The notes: generated by a model from the sequence alone, not told the origin. 51,408 nt of DNA from Sphingomonadales bacterium CG_4_10_14_3_um_filter_58_15 (GCA_002783865.1 PFJE01000074.1:1-51408); one strand, 5' to 3'. Positions 1 to 8,983 are shown, counted from the stretch's first letter. Program-made: numbers and translations.

Positions 1-359
1 TAAAAATAATAGCAGCGGGTCCGCTGGCACAGATTGCCGCCGGTGGTCGCCTTGTTGCGCAACTGGCCGCTGGCCCCGGCCAGGATCGCCCGAGACAGCA
101 CCGGATAATCCTGCCGCACCCGCTCATCGGCGGCGCAATCGCTATTGGTCACCAGCGCGCCAATCCGCAGCCCGCCGTCATCGGTCACCCTGATTTCCGA
201 AAGATCCAGCCGGTTGATATCGACCAGCTTGTCGGGCGCCATCACCTCCAGCTTCATCAGATCGAGCAGGTTTGTGCCACCGGCAATATAGGTCGCATCC
301 GCCGCCTGGGCGATAGCATCGGCGCGGTCATTGGCTCTGGCATAAGTGAATGGCTTCAT
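1..359 (-). CDS. Xanthine dehydrogenase-family FAD-binding subunit (N-terminal part, cut by window edge)
   Basis: About 119 residues are visible; the C-terminus lies beyond the left edge. The protein starts [11 protein letters not shown] and carries [11 protein letters not shown] (about residues 26-36), the pyrophosphate-binding motif of the FAD domain in molybdenum hydroxylases. Later it has [16 protein letters not shown], the second flavin-contacting segment. Members of this family pass electrons from the 2Fe-2S subunit to FAD in a three-subunit enzyme (xanthine, aldehyde or CO dehydrogenase type). The ATG overlaps the stop of the upstream 2Fe-2S gene as ATGA, so the two are translationally coupled. 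The molybdopterin large subunit is expected just outside the window. The substrate cannot be told from this part. Confidence 0.9.
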   Translation of the reverse strand, partial: MKPFTYARANDRADAIAQAADATYIAGGTNLLDLMKLEVMAPDKLVDINRLDLSEIRVTDDGGLRIGALVTNSDCAADERVRQDYPVLSRAILAGASGQLRNKATTGGNLCQRTRCYYF

Positions 360-880
360 GATTTCGCTCCCGCAACCTGGCGGCCCGCAACCTGGCGAAT
401 CGCATCAACGATATTGGGATAAGCGGCGCAACGGCACAGATTGCCGCTCATCCGCTCCGATATTTCTTCATCGCTCAACCCCTCCGGTCCGTCGAGATCG
501 TCCGACACGAAACTCGGCCATCCGGCCTTGGCTTCTTCAAGCATTGCGGTGGCCGAACAGATTTGGCCCGGAGTGCAATAACCGCATTGAAATCCGTCGT
601 GTGCAACGAAAGCCGCCTGCAAGTCGGACAGGTTGCCCGGTTCGCCCAGTCCCTCAATCGTGGTAACTTCATCCCCGTCATGCATGCAGGCCAGCGTCAG
701 ACAGCTGTTGATCCGCCGTCCCTCGACAATCACGGTACAGGCCCCGCATTGGCCATGGTCACAGCCCTTCTTGGTTCCGGTCAACCCCAGATGGTTGCGC
801 AGCGCATCGAGCAAAGTCACTCTGCTGTCGGCCTCCAGCTTGTGGGTTTTGCCGTTCACGCTCAGCTCTGTGGTTTCCAT
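356..880 (-). CDS. (2Fe-2S)-binding small subunit of a xanthine dehydrogenase-family enzyme
   Basis: This 174-residue protein has the two-domain layout of CoxS/XdhC-type iron-sulfur subunits. The plant-ferredoxin motif [10 protein letters not shown] plus a following C (SCLTLAC) ligates the first 2Fe-2S cluster. [10 protein letters not shown] and [11 protein letters not shown] ligate the second. It carries electrons from the molybdenum site to the FAD subunit. I chose the ATG at 880 because a GGAAGGA ribosome-binding site lies about 10 bases upstream and the protein then begins [10 protein letters not shown], normal for the family; an upstream in-frame ATG at 925 would add 15 unconserved residues. 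The stop overlaps the FAD-subunit start by ATGA. Confidence 0.93.
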   Translation of the reverse strand: METTELSVNGKTHKLEADSRVTLLDALRNHLGLTGTKKGCDHGQCGACTVIVEGRRINSCLTLACMHDGDEVTTIEGLGEPGNLSDLQAAFVAHDGFQCGYCTPGQICSATAMLEEAKAGWPSFVSDDLDGPEGLSDEEISERMSGNLCRCAAYPNIVDAIRQVAGRQVAGAKS

Positions 881-1162
881 GGGTAAGCCGTCCTTCCAAA
901 AAAGGTGATTGATCCTCGCGCCCATGCCAGCGGCGGCGGTCGCGACTCTATTTCGGCGATTCGAAGCCGCCAGGTCGTGCTATTCTTACGTCTTGCCCTG
1001 CCGATGGTTCCCGGCGTCAGCCACTATAATCTCCCGTGGTCGCTTGAACGCAGAACCGCTTAAACATTGCCCAATGGCGCCAATAGCTGTACGGGGCTGC
1101 AACTGTTTTCGGGTCACAGCCGTTGATGACCCGACATCTCGATCAAGGAATCATATTTTCAC

Positions 1163-1483
1163 ATGCCGCCATTTACACAACCGACTTTCCAGGAACGCAC
1201 GCAAATGGCCGCCAAAGCCAAGCAGGCGGCGCTCAAAAAACTGAAGGCGAAGAAGCCGCTCAGTCCGGAAGTCATCGCCGAACGCAAGGCCGCCGAACTG
1301 GCGCGCGAAGAGAAACAGGCGAAAGCCAGCGAAGAGAAGCGCGCCGCCTTCGAGCAGGAAAAGGCCGAGCGCAAGGCCGCAAAAGAGGCGGCCAAGCCCA
1401 AGCTCGCCCTTGGTCTGACCGAAACCGAGAAAAAAGCCGCCCGCGACGAACGCTACGCCGCGCGCAAAAAGCGCAAGCGCTAG
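1163..1483 (+). CDS. DUF6481 family protein
   Basis: A 106-residue, very basic, Ala/Lys/Glu-rich protein with no membrane segment. Its opening (PPFTQPTFQERTQMAAKAK) and long charged helix (roughly residues 15-90) match the DUF6481 family found in sphingomonads and related alphaproteobacteria; function is unknown. The C-terminus ends in a lysine/arginine cluster (ARKKRKR), so nucleic-acid or ribosome association is possible but unproven. A start at 1205 (MAAKAK) would drop the conserved N-terminal FQER segment, so 1163 is preferred although its ribosome-binding site is weak. The gene stands alone. Confidence 0.75.
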   Translation: MPPFTQPTFQERTQMAAKAKQAALKKLKAKKPLSPEVIAERKAAELAREEKQAKASEEKRAAFEQEKAERKAAKEAAKPKLALGLTETEKKAARDERYAARKKRKR

Positions 1484-1812
1484 GCGCGGACTATCAACCG
1501 AAGCAACCAGCGAAAGGCGCTTGATGGTTCGGCAGGGCTTCAGGAATATCCGCAATTGGTTCGCCAGCGTTAATGCGCCGATCTCTGGACGCTTCCGCAG
1601 CTAGGCTACCTGCGGAGCCAAATTCTGACAATTCGCGTGGCGAGAGAGTATAGCCGCAAACAGGGCAATCCGCTGGTGGCTATTCTGGCGGCTAATATAG
1701 ATCGTGAACCGCAGTATCAATATCCGGTTCTTTAACAGCCAGTATGTCCTTTTTTAATCACTACAGCACATCCCTCGCAGCGTTACTCCAGATAGCGCAC
1801 CATTTGTTGAAT
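1484..1812. other. Intergenic stretch, no gene seen
   Basis: About 330 bases without a convincing reading frame, ribosome-binding site or strong terminator. It separates the DUF6481 gene from the convergent small zinc-ribbon gene. Confidence 0.5.
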
Positions 1813-1989
1813 CTATTTGTCGTCAATAGCCACAGGGCGTTTTCCACGGTCACCTCTTGGACTGAAGCCATCCTGACATTGCTTCAGAACGATATGATGG
1901 AAATATGCACTTTTGTAATCCAGAGGTTCACCGCAATACGGGCAAGTGTCGATTTCATTCTCTTTTGCAAGCAAATCACTTTTAGCCAT
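1813..1989 (-). CDS. Small zinc-ribbon-like protein
   Basis: A 58-residue protein starting MAKSDLLAKENEID. It contains one CPYCGEP knuckle and, about 12 residues later, FHHIVLKQC, giving two Cys, two His and a further Cys that could bind one zinc. Nothing else is recognisable. I chose the ATG at 1989 because GGGAG lies about 8 bases upstream; the open frame continues further upstream with unconvincing sequence. The opposite strand also stays open here, but that frame has no ribosome-binding site. Probably real, function unknown. Confidence 0.5.
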   Translation of the reverse strand: MAKSDLLAKENEIDTCPYCGEPLDYKSAYFHHIVLKQCQDGFSPRGDRGKRPVAIDDK

Positions 1990-2126
1990 GTTCAAGGCTC
2001 CCAACATTTTTGAACGCTTGATTGATCCCGCTAGATCGCAGCGGGCATCGGGCAATTTCGGCGGCGATCACACGTTCGCGTAAAACCAAAATTGGTCCCC
2101 ACAATACATTCCTGTCTTCGCAGGAG

Positions 2127-2399
2127 TCAGCCTTCGCTATACCCCTCCCTATAGGCTTTCTTCTCCTCAGGAGACATATTGTTCTCCGGCTTGTCCGCCT
2201 TACCTTCGTATCTTTTCTTCCGTTCGTCAGTCATTTTACCGCTGCTTGTCCCGGTCCCGGCTTCATTCGCCTCACGATGTTCCCTGCCCGCTTTTCTAGC
2301 ATCGTTTATCTTTTTTTCTTTTTCCATCGCCTCTTTCTTTTCTCTCACCCGCTGGTTGTATCCAGCCGTTCCGGGTGGCACCAAATCACTATCACTCAT
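2127..2399 (-). CDS. Small highly charged protein, unrecognised
   Basis: A 90-residue, strongly hydrophilic protein (MSDSDLVPPGTAGYNQ...) with Lys/Glu/Arg-rich helical stretches and almost no hydrophobic core, so it is probably disordered or a single helix. A strong GGAAGGAAG ribosome-binding site sits 6-7 bases before the ATG, which is the main reason to call it a gene. The repeated KKxY-type segments near the end (ERKKRYEG, EKKAYREG) resemble each other. Low-complexity hydrophilic proteins of this size are often stress-related in alphaproteobacteria, but nothing here proves that. Confidence 0.6.
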   Translation of the reverse strand: MSDSDLVPPGTAGYNQRVREKKEAMEKEKKINDARKAGREHREANEAGTGTSSGKMTDERKKRYEGKADKPENNMSPEEKKAYREGYSEG

Positions 2400-2761
2400 A
2401 ATTTCTTCCTTCCTAAAAACGAAACAGAACAGCTTCGATCACTGAAGAAAACACCATATTGCGTAACTATGTGAATCCGTAATTTCCCCTATCTGAAATC
2501 AAAACTGAGACGAAGTATCAGCTTTCAACTTGAACGGACAAATAATCCGAGTATCCAGTTCGGCAATACGGCTGTGATGCACGTCTATATATACCCTATG
2601 ATTCAGGCTCCATTGTTGATCATTCAAATAGCTGCATTCCATCCAAAAAAGGTCGGGACTGGAGTCCGCTTTCTCCGAGCACCTGACAAACCTCTTTCCT
2701 ACAACAAACCATATAGGTTATGTGTATCGTTCACTTTTACCAAATAAAGCGAGCGACGAAC
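2400..2761. other. Divergent intergenic region, no gene seen
   Basis: This AT-richer region of about 360 bases lies between the small charged protein (minus) and the HTH protein (plus), so it must hold both promoters. I could not pick a -35/-10 pair with confidence, and no terminator or repeat stands out. Confidence 0.45.
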
Positions 2762-3571
2762 ATGGACAACCAATCTTTCCCCACCGACTACCCCCCAAAT
2801 CCTGCCCCAAGCTGGACCCCCGAAAAACAGCGCGAATTTCTCGAGGCGCTGGCCCGCTGCGGCTCGGTCAAGGCTTCGGCTGCCTATGTAGGGATGAGCC
2901 GCGAAGGGGCCTATCGTCTGCGAAGACGCGAGGAAGGCCGGGCGTTCGACCGAGCCTGGGACGCAGCCTTGATCCACGCCCGCGATCTGTTTGCCGACAC
3001 CTTGCTCGACAAGGGCCTGTGCGGCTGGGACGAGACCGTCTGGTATCATGGCGAGGAGGTCGGCGAGCGCACCCGCTTTTCACCCGGGCTGCTGCTCGCG
3101 GCGCTGGCACGGCTTGATGCCAAGGCCGATGGCATCGATATAGCCGGCGAAGCCGCCCGCGAAGCAGCCGCCGATTTTGACGTGATGGTGGAAGCGATCG
3201 GCGAAGGCGATGATTGCGCCGAAATGCTGGCACGGCAGGATGAGGCAGCCCGGGCCCGGCGCACTTTTGTCTCAGGCCGCAGCCGCTCGGGCCCGAGCGA
3301 TGAGGAGCTGTTCGCCCGACTCGAGATGTGTCAGGAACGCGAACGGATCGCGCGAACCCCGCCAGAGGACATCGATACGTCCGATCTTGATCCCTGCAAG
3401 GCAGAAGAATGGGACGATCTGCAATGGGCCCGCGCCGAACGCAGCGGCATGATGGACGAACCGGATTTCTGGGAGAAAGTGGCTCCCGAAGGCCTCGACG
3501 ATGACAGCGATGAAGACAATGACGATGACGCGCGGGATTGGCCCGATCCGGACAGCAGACCTTTCCACTAG
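2762..3571 (+). CDS. Sphingomonad helix-turn-helix protein with acidic tail
   Basis: A 269-residue protein. Residues 18-57 (WTPEKQREFLEALARCGSVK onward, then GMSREGAYRLRRR) form a helix-turn-helix of the type seen in a widespread sphingomonad family whose members look like terminase-small-subunit or transposase-type DNA-binding domains. FDRAWDAALIHARD follows, another family hallmark. The last ~50 residues are extremely acidic (DDDSDEDNDDDARDWPDPD). An upstream in-frame ATG at 2720 exists; the 2762 start was chosen because the family begins just before the WTP motif. A regulator is likely, but the target is unknown. Confidence 0.7.
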   Translation: MDNQSFPTDYPPNPAPSWTPEKQREFLEALARCGSVKASAAYVGMSREGAYRLRRREEGRAFDRAWDAALIHARDLFADTLLDKGLCGWDETVWYHGEEVGERTRFSPGLLLAALARLDAKADGIDIAGEAAREAAADFDVMVEAIGEGDDCAEMLARQDEAARARRTFVSGRSRSGPSDEELFARLEMCQERERIARTPPEDIDTSDLDPCKAEEWDDLQWARAERSGMMDEPDFWEKVAPEGLDDDSDEDNDDDARDWPDPDSRPFH

Positions 3572-3706
3572 AGGGGGTGTGACCCGTGTGACCCTGTCTA
3601 CCAACTATAAACCGTCGCTCTGCCCGATCGGCGAAAAACCCGTCGACAAGCGAAGAGCTACAAGCCTATCCTGCTCCTTCCTTCGTCGCCGTCATCGGAC
3701 CTTGCC

Positions 3707-4918
3707 TTGCTATTGAATATTGTCATCATCCTGTCGGTGATCGCGACCGGCTCGCTGCTGCTCACCCCGCGCCTGTCAAAATCACAGGTCTGGCGTGCGA
3801 CGGTGACGCCGCTGGCCTCGATCATCGGCAGCGGCTTTCTCGTGCTGGCGCCGATACTGGTGTCGGATTACGGCTATATTGCGCCGGCGATCATGGCCGG
3901 GCTTTGTCTCGGGGCCTATCTGTTCGGGTCGGCGATCCGCTTCAATATCCTGCACCGCAATGTTCGCGAGCCGGTTCAGAATGACGGCATCGACCGGCTG
4001 GAGCTGGCGGCTTCCTGGGCGCTGGTCTTCGCCTTCACCATCTCGGTCGGCTATTATCTCAATCTGTTCGGTGCCTTCGGCGTCAGCCTGACCGCCTTCG
4101 ACGGCCCGGCCAATGCCAAGCTATTGACCTCCGCCATCTATATCCTGATCCTGATTGTCGGCTGGACCCGCGGGTTCAAGGCGCTGGAAAAAATGGAATA
4201 TAGCGCCGTGACGCTGAAACTGGCGATCATCGTCGGCCTGCTCGTCGGACTGACCTGGTATTTCTATCAGAAGGCAAGCGCCGACACGCTGTTTGTCCAC
4301 GCGCCGATGCTCTCCGGCTGGCCGGCAATCACGCTGGCCTTCGGCCTGATCATCACCGTGCAGGGTTTTGAAACTTCGCGCTATCTCGGTCGGAATTATG
4401 ACGCCGCCACCCGGATCAAGTCGATGCGCCTCGCCCAGGTCGTCAGCGCGGTGATCTACATGATCTATATCGGCCTGTTCGCCTATAGTTTCGAGCGCGA
4501 GCAATTTGCCCTCACCGAGACCGCGATTATCGACATGATGGGGATCATCACCCCGATCCTGCCATTGCTGCTGGTCGCCGCGGCGCTGGCGGCGCAATTC
4601 AGCGCTGCGATCGCCGATACCAGCGGTTCCGGCGGGCTGGTCGAGGAACTGACCAAGGGCCATATCAAGGCCCGCACCGGCTATGTGATCCTGGTCGGAA
4701 TCGGCCTGTTCCTGACCTGGAGCGTCAATATCTTCCAGATCATCGCTTATGCCAGCCGCGCCTTTGCGCTCTATTACACGCTGCAATCGGTGATCGCCGC
4801 GCGGCGCGCCTTTCTGATCAAGGGCAACCGGCTCAAGGGGGTGGGCTTCGTCCTGCTGGCGATGCTCGGGGTGATGATCGTCCTGTTCGGCAATGACGTC
4901 GAATCGTCGAACGGCTGA
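3707..4918 (+). CDS. APC-fold-like multi-pass membrane protein
   Basis: About 403 residues and 11-12 predicted membrane helices. PLASIIGSGFLVLAPIL (about residues 36-52) resembles the unwound helix-1 motif (GSGFLVLAP) of the amino acid-polyamine-organocation superfamily, so a secondary transporter is likely. The substrate is unknown. No ATG is available; the frame opens at a TTG (3707) without a clear ribosome-binding site, so the exact start is uncertain. The gene converges on pheA with a 20-base gap. Confidence 0.65.
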   Translation: MLLNIVIILSVIATGSLLLTPRLSKSQVWRATVTPLASIIGSGFLVLAPILVSDYGYIAPAIMAGLCLGAYLFGSAIRFNILHRNVREPVQNDGIDRLELAASWALVFAFTISVGYYLNLFGAFGVSLTAFDGPANAKLLTSAIYILILIVGWTRGFKALEKMEYSAVTLKLAIIVGLLVGLTWYFYQKASADTLFVHAPMLSGWPAITLAFGLIITVQGFETSRYLGRNYDAATRIKSMRLAQVVSAVIYMIYIGLFAYSFEREQFALTETAIIDMMGIITPILPLLLVAAALAAQFSAAIADTSGSGGLVEELTKGHIKARTGYVILVGIGLFLTWSVNIFQIIAYASRAFALYYTLQSVIAARRAFLIKGNRLKGVGFVLLAMLGVMIVLFGNDVESSNG

Positions 4919-4938
4919 AAATGTCCGGAGCGAGCCGG

Positions 4939-5838
4939 TTATTCCATGGCGGCCCTTGCTCGCGCCTGCCGATAGGTGCCGAGCATCCGCACCTTGTTAC
5001 AGTGGAAGGCGAGTTCGGCAAGCGCACGGTCGATCGCCGGATCACCGGGGGCTCCCTCAATGTCGGCGAAAAATTCGGTCGCGGCAAAGCTGCTGCCCTG
5101 CTGGTAACTTTCCAGCTTGGTCATGTTGACGCCATTGGTGGCGAAACAGCCCAGCGCCTTGTACAGCGCGGCAGGGATGTTTTTGACCTCGAAAATGAAG
5201 GTCGTCATCAACGGGCCATTGGCTTCCGGTATCGCCGCCTTCGGGGCGAGAACGACAAAGCGGGTGATATTGTTGGGCGCATCCTCGATCGCATCGGCGA
5301 TCGGTTCGAGGCCGTATATTTGCGCGGCCAGCCGGGGTGCGATGGCTGCGGCATGGGGATCATCATGCTGGGCGACAAAGGCGGCAGCAGCGGCGGTGTC
5401 GGCATAGGCCACCGGGATGATGCCGCGCTTGCGCAGATAATGGCGGCATTGGCCGAGCGCTTGCGGGTGACTCATCGCCGTATGGACTTCGGCGTTGGCG
5501 GATTGCGCCATCAGGCAGTGCTGGATCGGCATGAAATATTCGTCGACGATATGCAGGCCCGATTCGGGCAGCAGAAAATGGATATCGGCAACCCGACCGT
5601 TCAGCGAGTTTTCGATCGGAATGATCGCGCAACCCGCCGTGCCATGTTTGACCGCATCGATCGCATCCTCGAACGCAAAGCAGGGAACCGGCAGGCCGTC
5701 CGGCGCATAATCGAGCGCGGCGAGATGCGAATTGGCGCCCGGAGCGCCCTGAAAGGCAATCGCCTTTTCCGGCTGTTCAGCGCCTTTTTCGGTCATCTTC
5801 CTGACCATACCCAGAGCGTTTTTCGGAAAACTGTCCAT
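4939..5838 (-). CDS. pheA: Prephenate dehydratase
   Basis: This 299-residue enzyme converts prephenate to phenylpyruvate in phenylalanine synthesis. The N-terminal catalytic domain is recognisable from AFQGAPGANSHLAA, IPIENSLNGRVADIHFLL and APNNITRFVVL (the conserved Thr of the NxTRF motif). An ACT domain follows (FEVKNIPAALYKAL, then NMTKLES), the site of allosteric phenylalanine control. It lacks a chorismate mutase domain, the usual monofunctional form in alphaproteobacteria. The start at 5838 is supported by GAGGGACGAG directly upstream; the frame stays open almost 100 codons further but without family similarity. Confidence 0.95.
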   Translation of the reverse strand: MDSFPKNALGMVRKMTEKGAEQPEKAIAFQGAPGANSHLAALDYAPDGLPVPCFAFEDAIDAVKHGTAGCAIIPIENSLNGRVADIHFLLPESGLHIVDEYFMPIQHCLMAQSANAEVHTAMSHPQALGQCRHYLRKRGIIPVAYADTAAAAAFVAQHDDPHAAAIAPRLAAQIYGLEPIADAIEDAPNNITRFVVLAPKAAIPEANGPLMTTFIFEVKNIPAALYKALGCFATNGVNMTKLESYQQGSSFAATEFFADIEGAPGDPAIDRALAELAFHCNKVRMLGTYRQARARAAME

Positions 5839-6049
5839 CTCGTCCCTCTTCTGCGCTGCTCCGATAGTCGAAGCGGACGCGGCGGGGCAAGAGCGAACTC
5901 GCCTGCCGCTCGGCAAGCGGCGCATTTGCCGACCGGCCCCATGCAATTTCCGGCAATTGAGGCCTTGCGTTGCTCCGTCCCCCTCTTTACAGACAGCACA
6001 AATTTGGCAGGCCCGTGGCCGCCGCTCACTCAGGGGTTTGAGACAATAT

Positions 6050-6685
6050 ATGAGCAACAATAATACCATTGCAGGCTGGGTGCTGGCTGGCGGCATCGCT
6101 GCCCTCGGCTTTTCGATTGTCAGCGGCAAATATTTTCACGCTGGCAAGCACGAGCGCCCCGAAGTCATGGGCTATGTGATCGAAGGCGTGGAAACCGCCG
6201 ATGCTGGCGCTGACGCCGGCCCTTCGATCGAAACCCTGCTGCAAACGGCTGATATCGCTGCCGGTGAAAAAGTCTTCGGCAAATGCGCCGCCTGCCACAC
6301 CATCAATCAGGGCGGTGCCAATGGCATCGGTCCGAACCTTTGGGCATCCATGGGCAAGCCGCACGGCCATGTCGCCGGATTTGCCTATAGCGATGCGCTG
6401 AAAAGCATCCCGGGCAACTGGGACTGGACCAGCATGAACGCCTGGCTGACCTCGCCGCGTAAATATGCCGATGGCACCAAGATGACCTTTGCCGGTCTCG
6501 GCAAGGCGGAAGACCGGGCCAATCTGATGGTCTATCTAAACGCGCAGGGTTCGAATTTGCCACTGCCGGCTGCACCGGTTGTCGAAGAGACCCCGGTTGA
6601 AGGTGATGAAGCTGGAGTTGTTGGCGACGAAGCGGCGGCAGAAACTGCAGCACCGGAAGCTGTAGCAGCAGTACCAGCCGAGTAA
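6050..6685 (+). CDS. Membrane-anchored c-type cytochrome (class I, c552/CycM-like)
   Basis: A 211-residue protein. Residues 8-26 form an uncleaved N-terminal membrane anchor. CAACH (heme-binding CxxCH) lies near residue 82, and a distal Met is present in the DGTKMTFAG segment. The fold matches small class I cytochromes c that carry electrons between the bc1 complex and terminal oxidases at the periplasmic face. The last ~40 residues are an Ala/Glu/Pro-rich acidic tail, probably disordered. AGGGG about 10 bases upstream supports the ATG at 6050. It is transcribed divergently from pheA. Confidence 0.9.
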   Translation: MSNNNTIAGWVLAGGIAALGFSIVSGKYFHAGKHERPEVMGYVIEGVETADAGADAGPSIETLLQTADIAAGEKVFGKCAACHTINQGGANGIGPNLWASMGKPHGHVAGFAYSDALKSIPGNWDWTSMNAWLTSPRKYADGTKMTFAGLGKAEDRANLMVYLNAQGSNLPLPAAPVVEETPVEGDEAGVVGDEAAAETAAPEAVAAVPAE

Positions 6686-6702
6686 CCCGCTGGACGGTTG
6701 CG

Positions 6703-7572
6703 TCAGGGACAGCTGAGCCCGTAAAAGCGCTGGATGATGTCCCAGGCCTCGTCGGCGGTTTCGACGAACTGGAACAGATTAAGATCCTTGCGGCTGATCG
6801 TGCCTTCCTCGGCCAGCGCCTCGAAATTGATCACCCGGTTCCAGAAGGCTTCACCGAATAGCAAGATCGGCAGTTTTTCCATCTTGCCGGTCTGCACGAG
6901 AGTGACCAGCTCCAGAAATTCGTCCAGCGTGCCGAAGCCGCCCGGGAACACCGCGACCGCTCTGGCACGGAGCAGGAAGTGCATCTTGCGCAGTGCGAAA
7001 TAGTGGAACTGAAAACTCAGCGACGGCGTCACATATTCATTGGGCGCCTGTTCATGCGGCAGCACGATATTGAGCCCGATCGACTCCTTGCCCGCATCGG
7101 CAGCCCCGCGATTGGCGGCTTCCATGATCGACGGACCGCCGCCGGAGCAGACAACAAAATCTCGCTTGCCATTCTCCGAGATGCCGCAAGCGCTCGCCAG
7201 CCGCGCGAGTTCGCGCGCTTCGTCATAATATTTGGCTTTCTCTTTCAACCGCTCGGCGATTTTTCGCGATTCTTCGTCTGCCGCCAGCTCGATCAGCGCA
7301 TCGGCCTTGCTCGGCTCGGGGATACGGGCAGACCCGTACATCACCAATGTCGAACCAATGCCGGCTTCGTCGAGCAGCATCTCGGGCTTCAGCAGTTCAA
7401 GCTGGAAACGCACGGGGCGAAGTTCTTCGCGGAGCAAGAATTCGGTATCCTGAAACGCCAGTCGATAGGCCGGATCGCGAGTCTGAGCCGTCCCGATTTC
7501 TGCCTTTTCAGCAAATTCGGCTTCCTGCTTGGCACGGTAAAAGCGACGGTCGTGGAGATCTTTGTTGGTCAT
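6703..7572 (-). CDS. LOG-family (TIGR00730-type) nucleotide-processing protein
   Basis: A 289-residue Rossmann-fold protein. It has GGGPSIMEAANRGA and the signature PGGFGTLDE (about residue 208) of the LOG family, whose studied members are cytokinin riboside 5'-monophosphate phosphoribohydrolases. This is the longer bacterial subtype with an N-terminal ~90-residue helical extension (RFYRAKQEAEFAEKAE). In bacteria without cytokinin the true substrate may be another nucleotide. An AGGGCG site precedes the ATG. The gene converges with the cytochrome c gene, 17 bases apart. Confidence 0.88.
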   Translation of the reverse strand: MTNKDLHDRRFYRAKQEAEFAEKAEIGTAQTRDPAYRLAFQDTEFLLREELRPVRFQLELLKPEMLLDEAGIGSTLVMYGSARIPEPSKADALIELAADEESRKIAERLKEKAKYYDEARELARLASACGISENGKRDFVVCSGGGPSIMEAANRGAADAGKESIGLNIVLPHEQAPNEYVTPSLSFQFHYFALRKMHFLLRARAVAVFPGGFGTLDEFLELVTLVQTGKMEKLPILLFGEAFWNRVINFEALAEEGTISRKDLNLFQFVETADEAWDIIQRFYGLSCP

Positions 7573-7621
7573 GACTTCGCCCTAGAGCAAAGGTTTGGGA
7601 CTGACCAGAGCCCTTATTCCG

Positions 7622-8305
7622 CTATCTGCAATATCCGTTACCGCTCATATCGAGATGGAAATGGTCGCGGTGAGCGGCGTTGTAATTGGGGCTGAGAACG
7701 GTTCCGAAACGCTTGCAGGCGCTGTCATGGATGGCGGTCAGGAACTGCATTTCCCGGCGACCGCTTTTCCAGTTATTCTCAACCGTAATCCGGCGGCCGT
7801 CGGTGAGCACAAAGGCAGACACATCAATCGCATTGGCGTGCGCATGTTCCGACAATTTACCGGATCCGGCGATATTGCGACAACTGTAACTGCCCATGGT
7901 TTCAATCCGCTTGAGATCACTACCGAGATATTGCCGCGCGGCGCGTTTGACCGCATATTCCGTCCAGGCCGCAAATTTGCCAGCAAGTTCGCATTTAACG
8001 GGTCCCAGGTTGGTAACATCAGCACCGACATCGAGCAGCTTGATACTGTCGATCTGACTACAACCGCCACCGAACTGGCGGTTGGGCAACGGAGAAAAAC
8101 GGACATTGGCCTTGTTGAGGTCACTGAAACACTGGCGAGCGGAAGGGCTGGGATCAAATACACCGAGACCGGCGGATGATGAGGGGCGCTGTGCCTGCTC
8201 TCCTCGTCCACCCGGTATGGCACCGCAAGCGCTAAGCAGCACGGAAAATGCTGCCAACGCAATCATACCGCGCATCGATCGCGCCACTTCATTCGAGATT
8301 CTCAT
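7622..8305 (-). CDS. Extensin-like C-terminal domain lipoprotein
   Basis: A 227-residue exported protein. A lipoprotein signal peptide ends in SVLLSAC, with the Cys the likely lipidation site. The rest matches the extensin-like C-terminal family of alphaproteobacteria: KANVRFSPLPNR, then HAHANAIDVSAF and the final HRDHFHLDM, whose His/Asp residues resemble metal ligands of LAS-type peptidases. A cell-wall role is therefore plausible. A start at the internal Met of MRGMIALAAF would also leave a good signal peptide; neither start has a strong ribosome-binding site. Confidence 0.85.
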   Translation of the reverse strand: MRISNEVARSMRGMIALAAFSVLLSACGAIPGGRGEQAQRPSSSAGLGVFDPSPSARQCFSDLNKANVRFSPLPNRQFGGGCSQIDSIKLLDVGADVTNLGPVKCELAGKFAAWTEYAVKRAARQYLGSDLKRIETMGSYSCRNIAGSGKLSEHAHANAIDVSAFVLTDGRRITVENNWKSGRREMQFLTAIHDSACKRFGTVLSPNYNAAHRDHFHLDMSGNGYCR

Positions 8306-8452
8306 ATTTGTTGATGTGGCAGAAGATGGTTAACATCGGACTAATGCGCATCGCAGACAAAAGCTCGCAAGCCTGACCAATCGATACTGGCTACATGTCG
8401 GTACGAACCAGATGACGGCGTCGCTGTTTCTTCAGCGCAGTTTATCCGGCTT

Positions 8453-8481
8453 TTGGCATTGGAATTATTGCGAGGCATTAT
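8453..8481 (+). promoter_or_regulatory. Candidate sigma70-type promoter for the PepSY gene
   Basis: TTGGCA at 8453-8458 and CATTAT at 8476-8481 are separated by 17 bases, about 75 bases before the start codon. A short inverted repeat (GGCAT...ATGCC) overlaps the -10 and could be an operator. Confidence 0.4.
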
Positions 8482-8556
8482 CATATATGCCAAATGCAAT
8501 TACCTATTGCCACCAAACGAATCGCTACCAACCGACTAGCCTTGGAGACGTTTGAA

Positions 8557-8868
8557 ATGAAAAATTCGCTTTTGCCCGCCGCCGCAGCCGCTATTTTGGC
8601 GACTGCAGCTATGTCCGCGCCCGCTCTGGCTACTGGCAAGATGAGCTGCGAAGCCGGACCGCAATCGGGCTGGAAAACGCGAGCGGATTTGGAGGCCAGC
8701 CTGATCAAACAAGGCTGGACGATCAAGAAGTCCAAGGTCGATGGCGGCTGTTATGAAGTCTATGGCACCACCCCTGAAGGAGTCCGGGTAGAAGCCTATT
8801 TCCATCCCGTTTCCTTAGAAAAACTTCTTGTTTCGCGCCGCGGAGAAATTTTGTTTCGAAAAAAATAG
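8557..8868 (+). CDS. Periplasmic PepSY-domain protein
   Basis: A 103-residue protein with a Sec signal peptide (residues 1-23, ending SAPALA|TG). It is followed by one small PepSY-like domain: ADLEASLIKQGWTIKKSK, GGCYEVYGTTPEG and VRVEAYFHPVSLEK give the helix-plus-strands pattern. Single-domain PepSY proteins are periplasmic and of mostly unknown function; some inhibit proteases or act in sensing. Two Cys residues (about 29 and 67) could form a disulfide. GGAGA precedes the ATG. It lies just upstream of serC but has its own promoter. Confidence 0.8.
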   Translation: MKNSLLPAAAAAILATAAMSAPALATGKMSCEAGPQSGWKTRADLEASLIKQGWTIKKSKVDGGCYEVYGTTPEGVRVEAYFHPVSLEKLLVSRRGEILFRKK

Positions 8869-8896
8869 CCGGTATCATTCGCAACCAGAAACGCGC

Positions 8897-8923
8897 TTGA
8901 CATGCTGCGCCGCACCATACAAA
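8897..8923 (+). promoter_or_regulatory. Candidate promoter of the serC-serA operon
   Basis: A perfect -35 box TTGACA (8897-8902) is followed, 15 bases on, by TACAAA (8918-8923). Transcription would then begin near 8930, just before the leader hairpins, which fits a short structured 5' leader. Confidence 0.5.
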
Positions 8924-8937
8924 GCGGCGCCGGGCCA

Positions 8938-8977
8938 CGCGGTCCCAACGCCGCGCGAGCTCTCTGTAAGGAGAAGC
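8938..8977 (+). ncRNA. serC-type leader RNA
   Basis: Two small hairpins lie directly before serC. The first is CGCGG (8938-8942), loop TCCCAACG, CCGCG (8951-8955). The second pairs TCTC (8961-8964) with GAGA (8971-8974), extended by GC/GC across a bulge, and encloses the AAGGAG ribosome-binding site. Their position and layout match the alphaproteobacterial serC RNA motif, a conserved leader described upstream of serC-serA operons whose ligand or regulator is unknown. The match is from memory of the motif, not from a covariance search. Confidence 0.6.
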
Positions 8978-8983
8978 GTTAAA

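Noticed and set aside
4921-6063. Long plus-strand frame opposite pheA
   Set aside because: It is antisense to a clear prephenate dehydratase, has no RBS and shows repetitive shadow composition.
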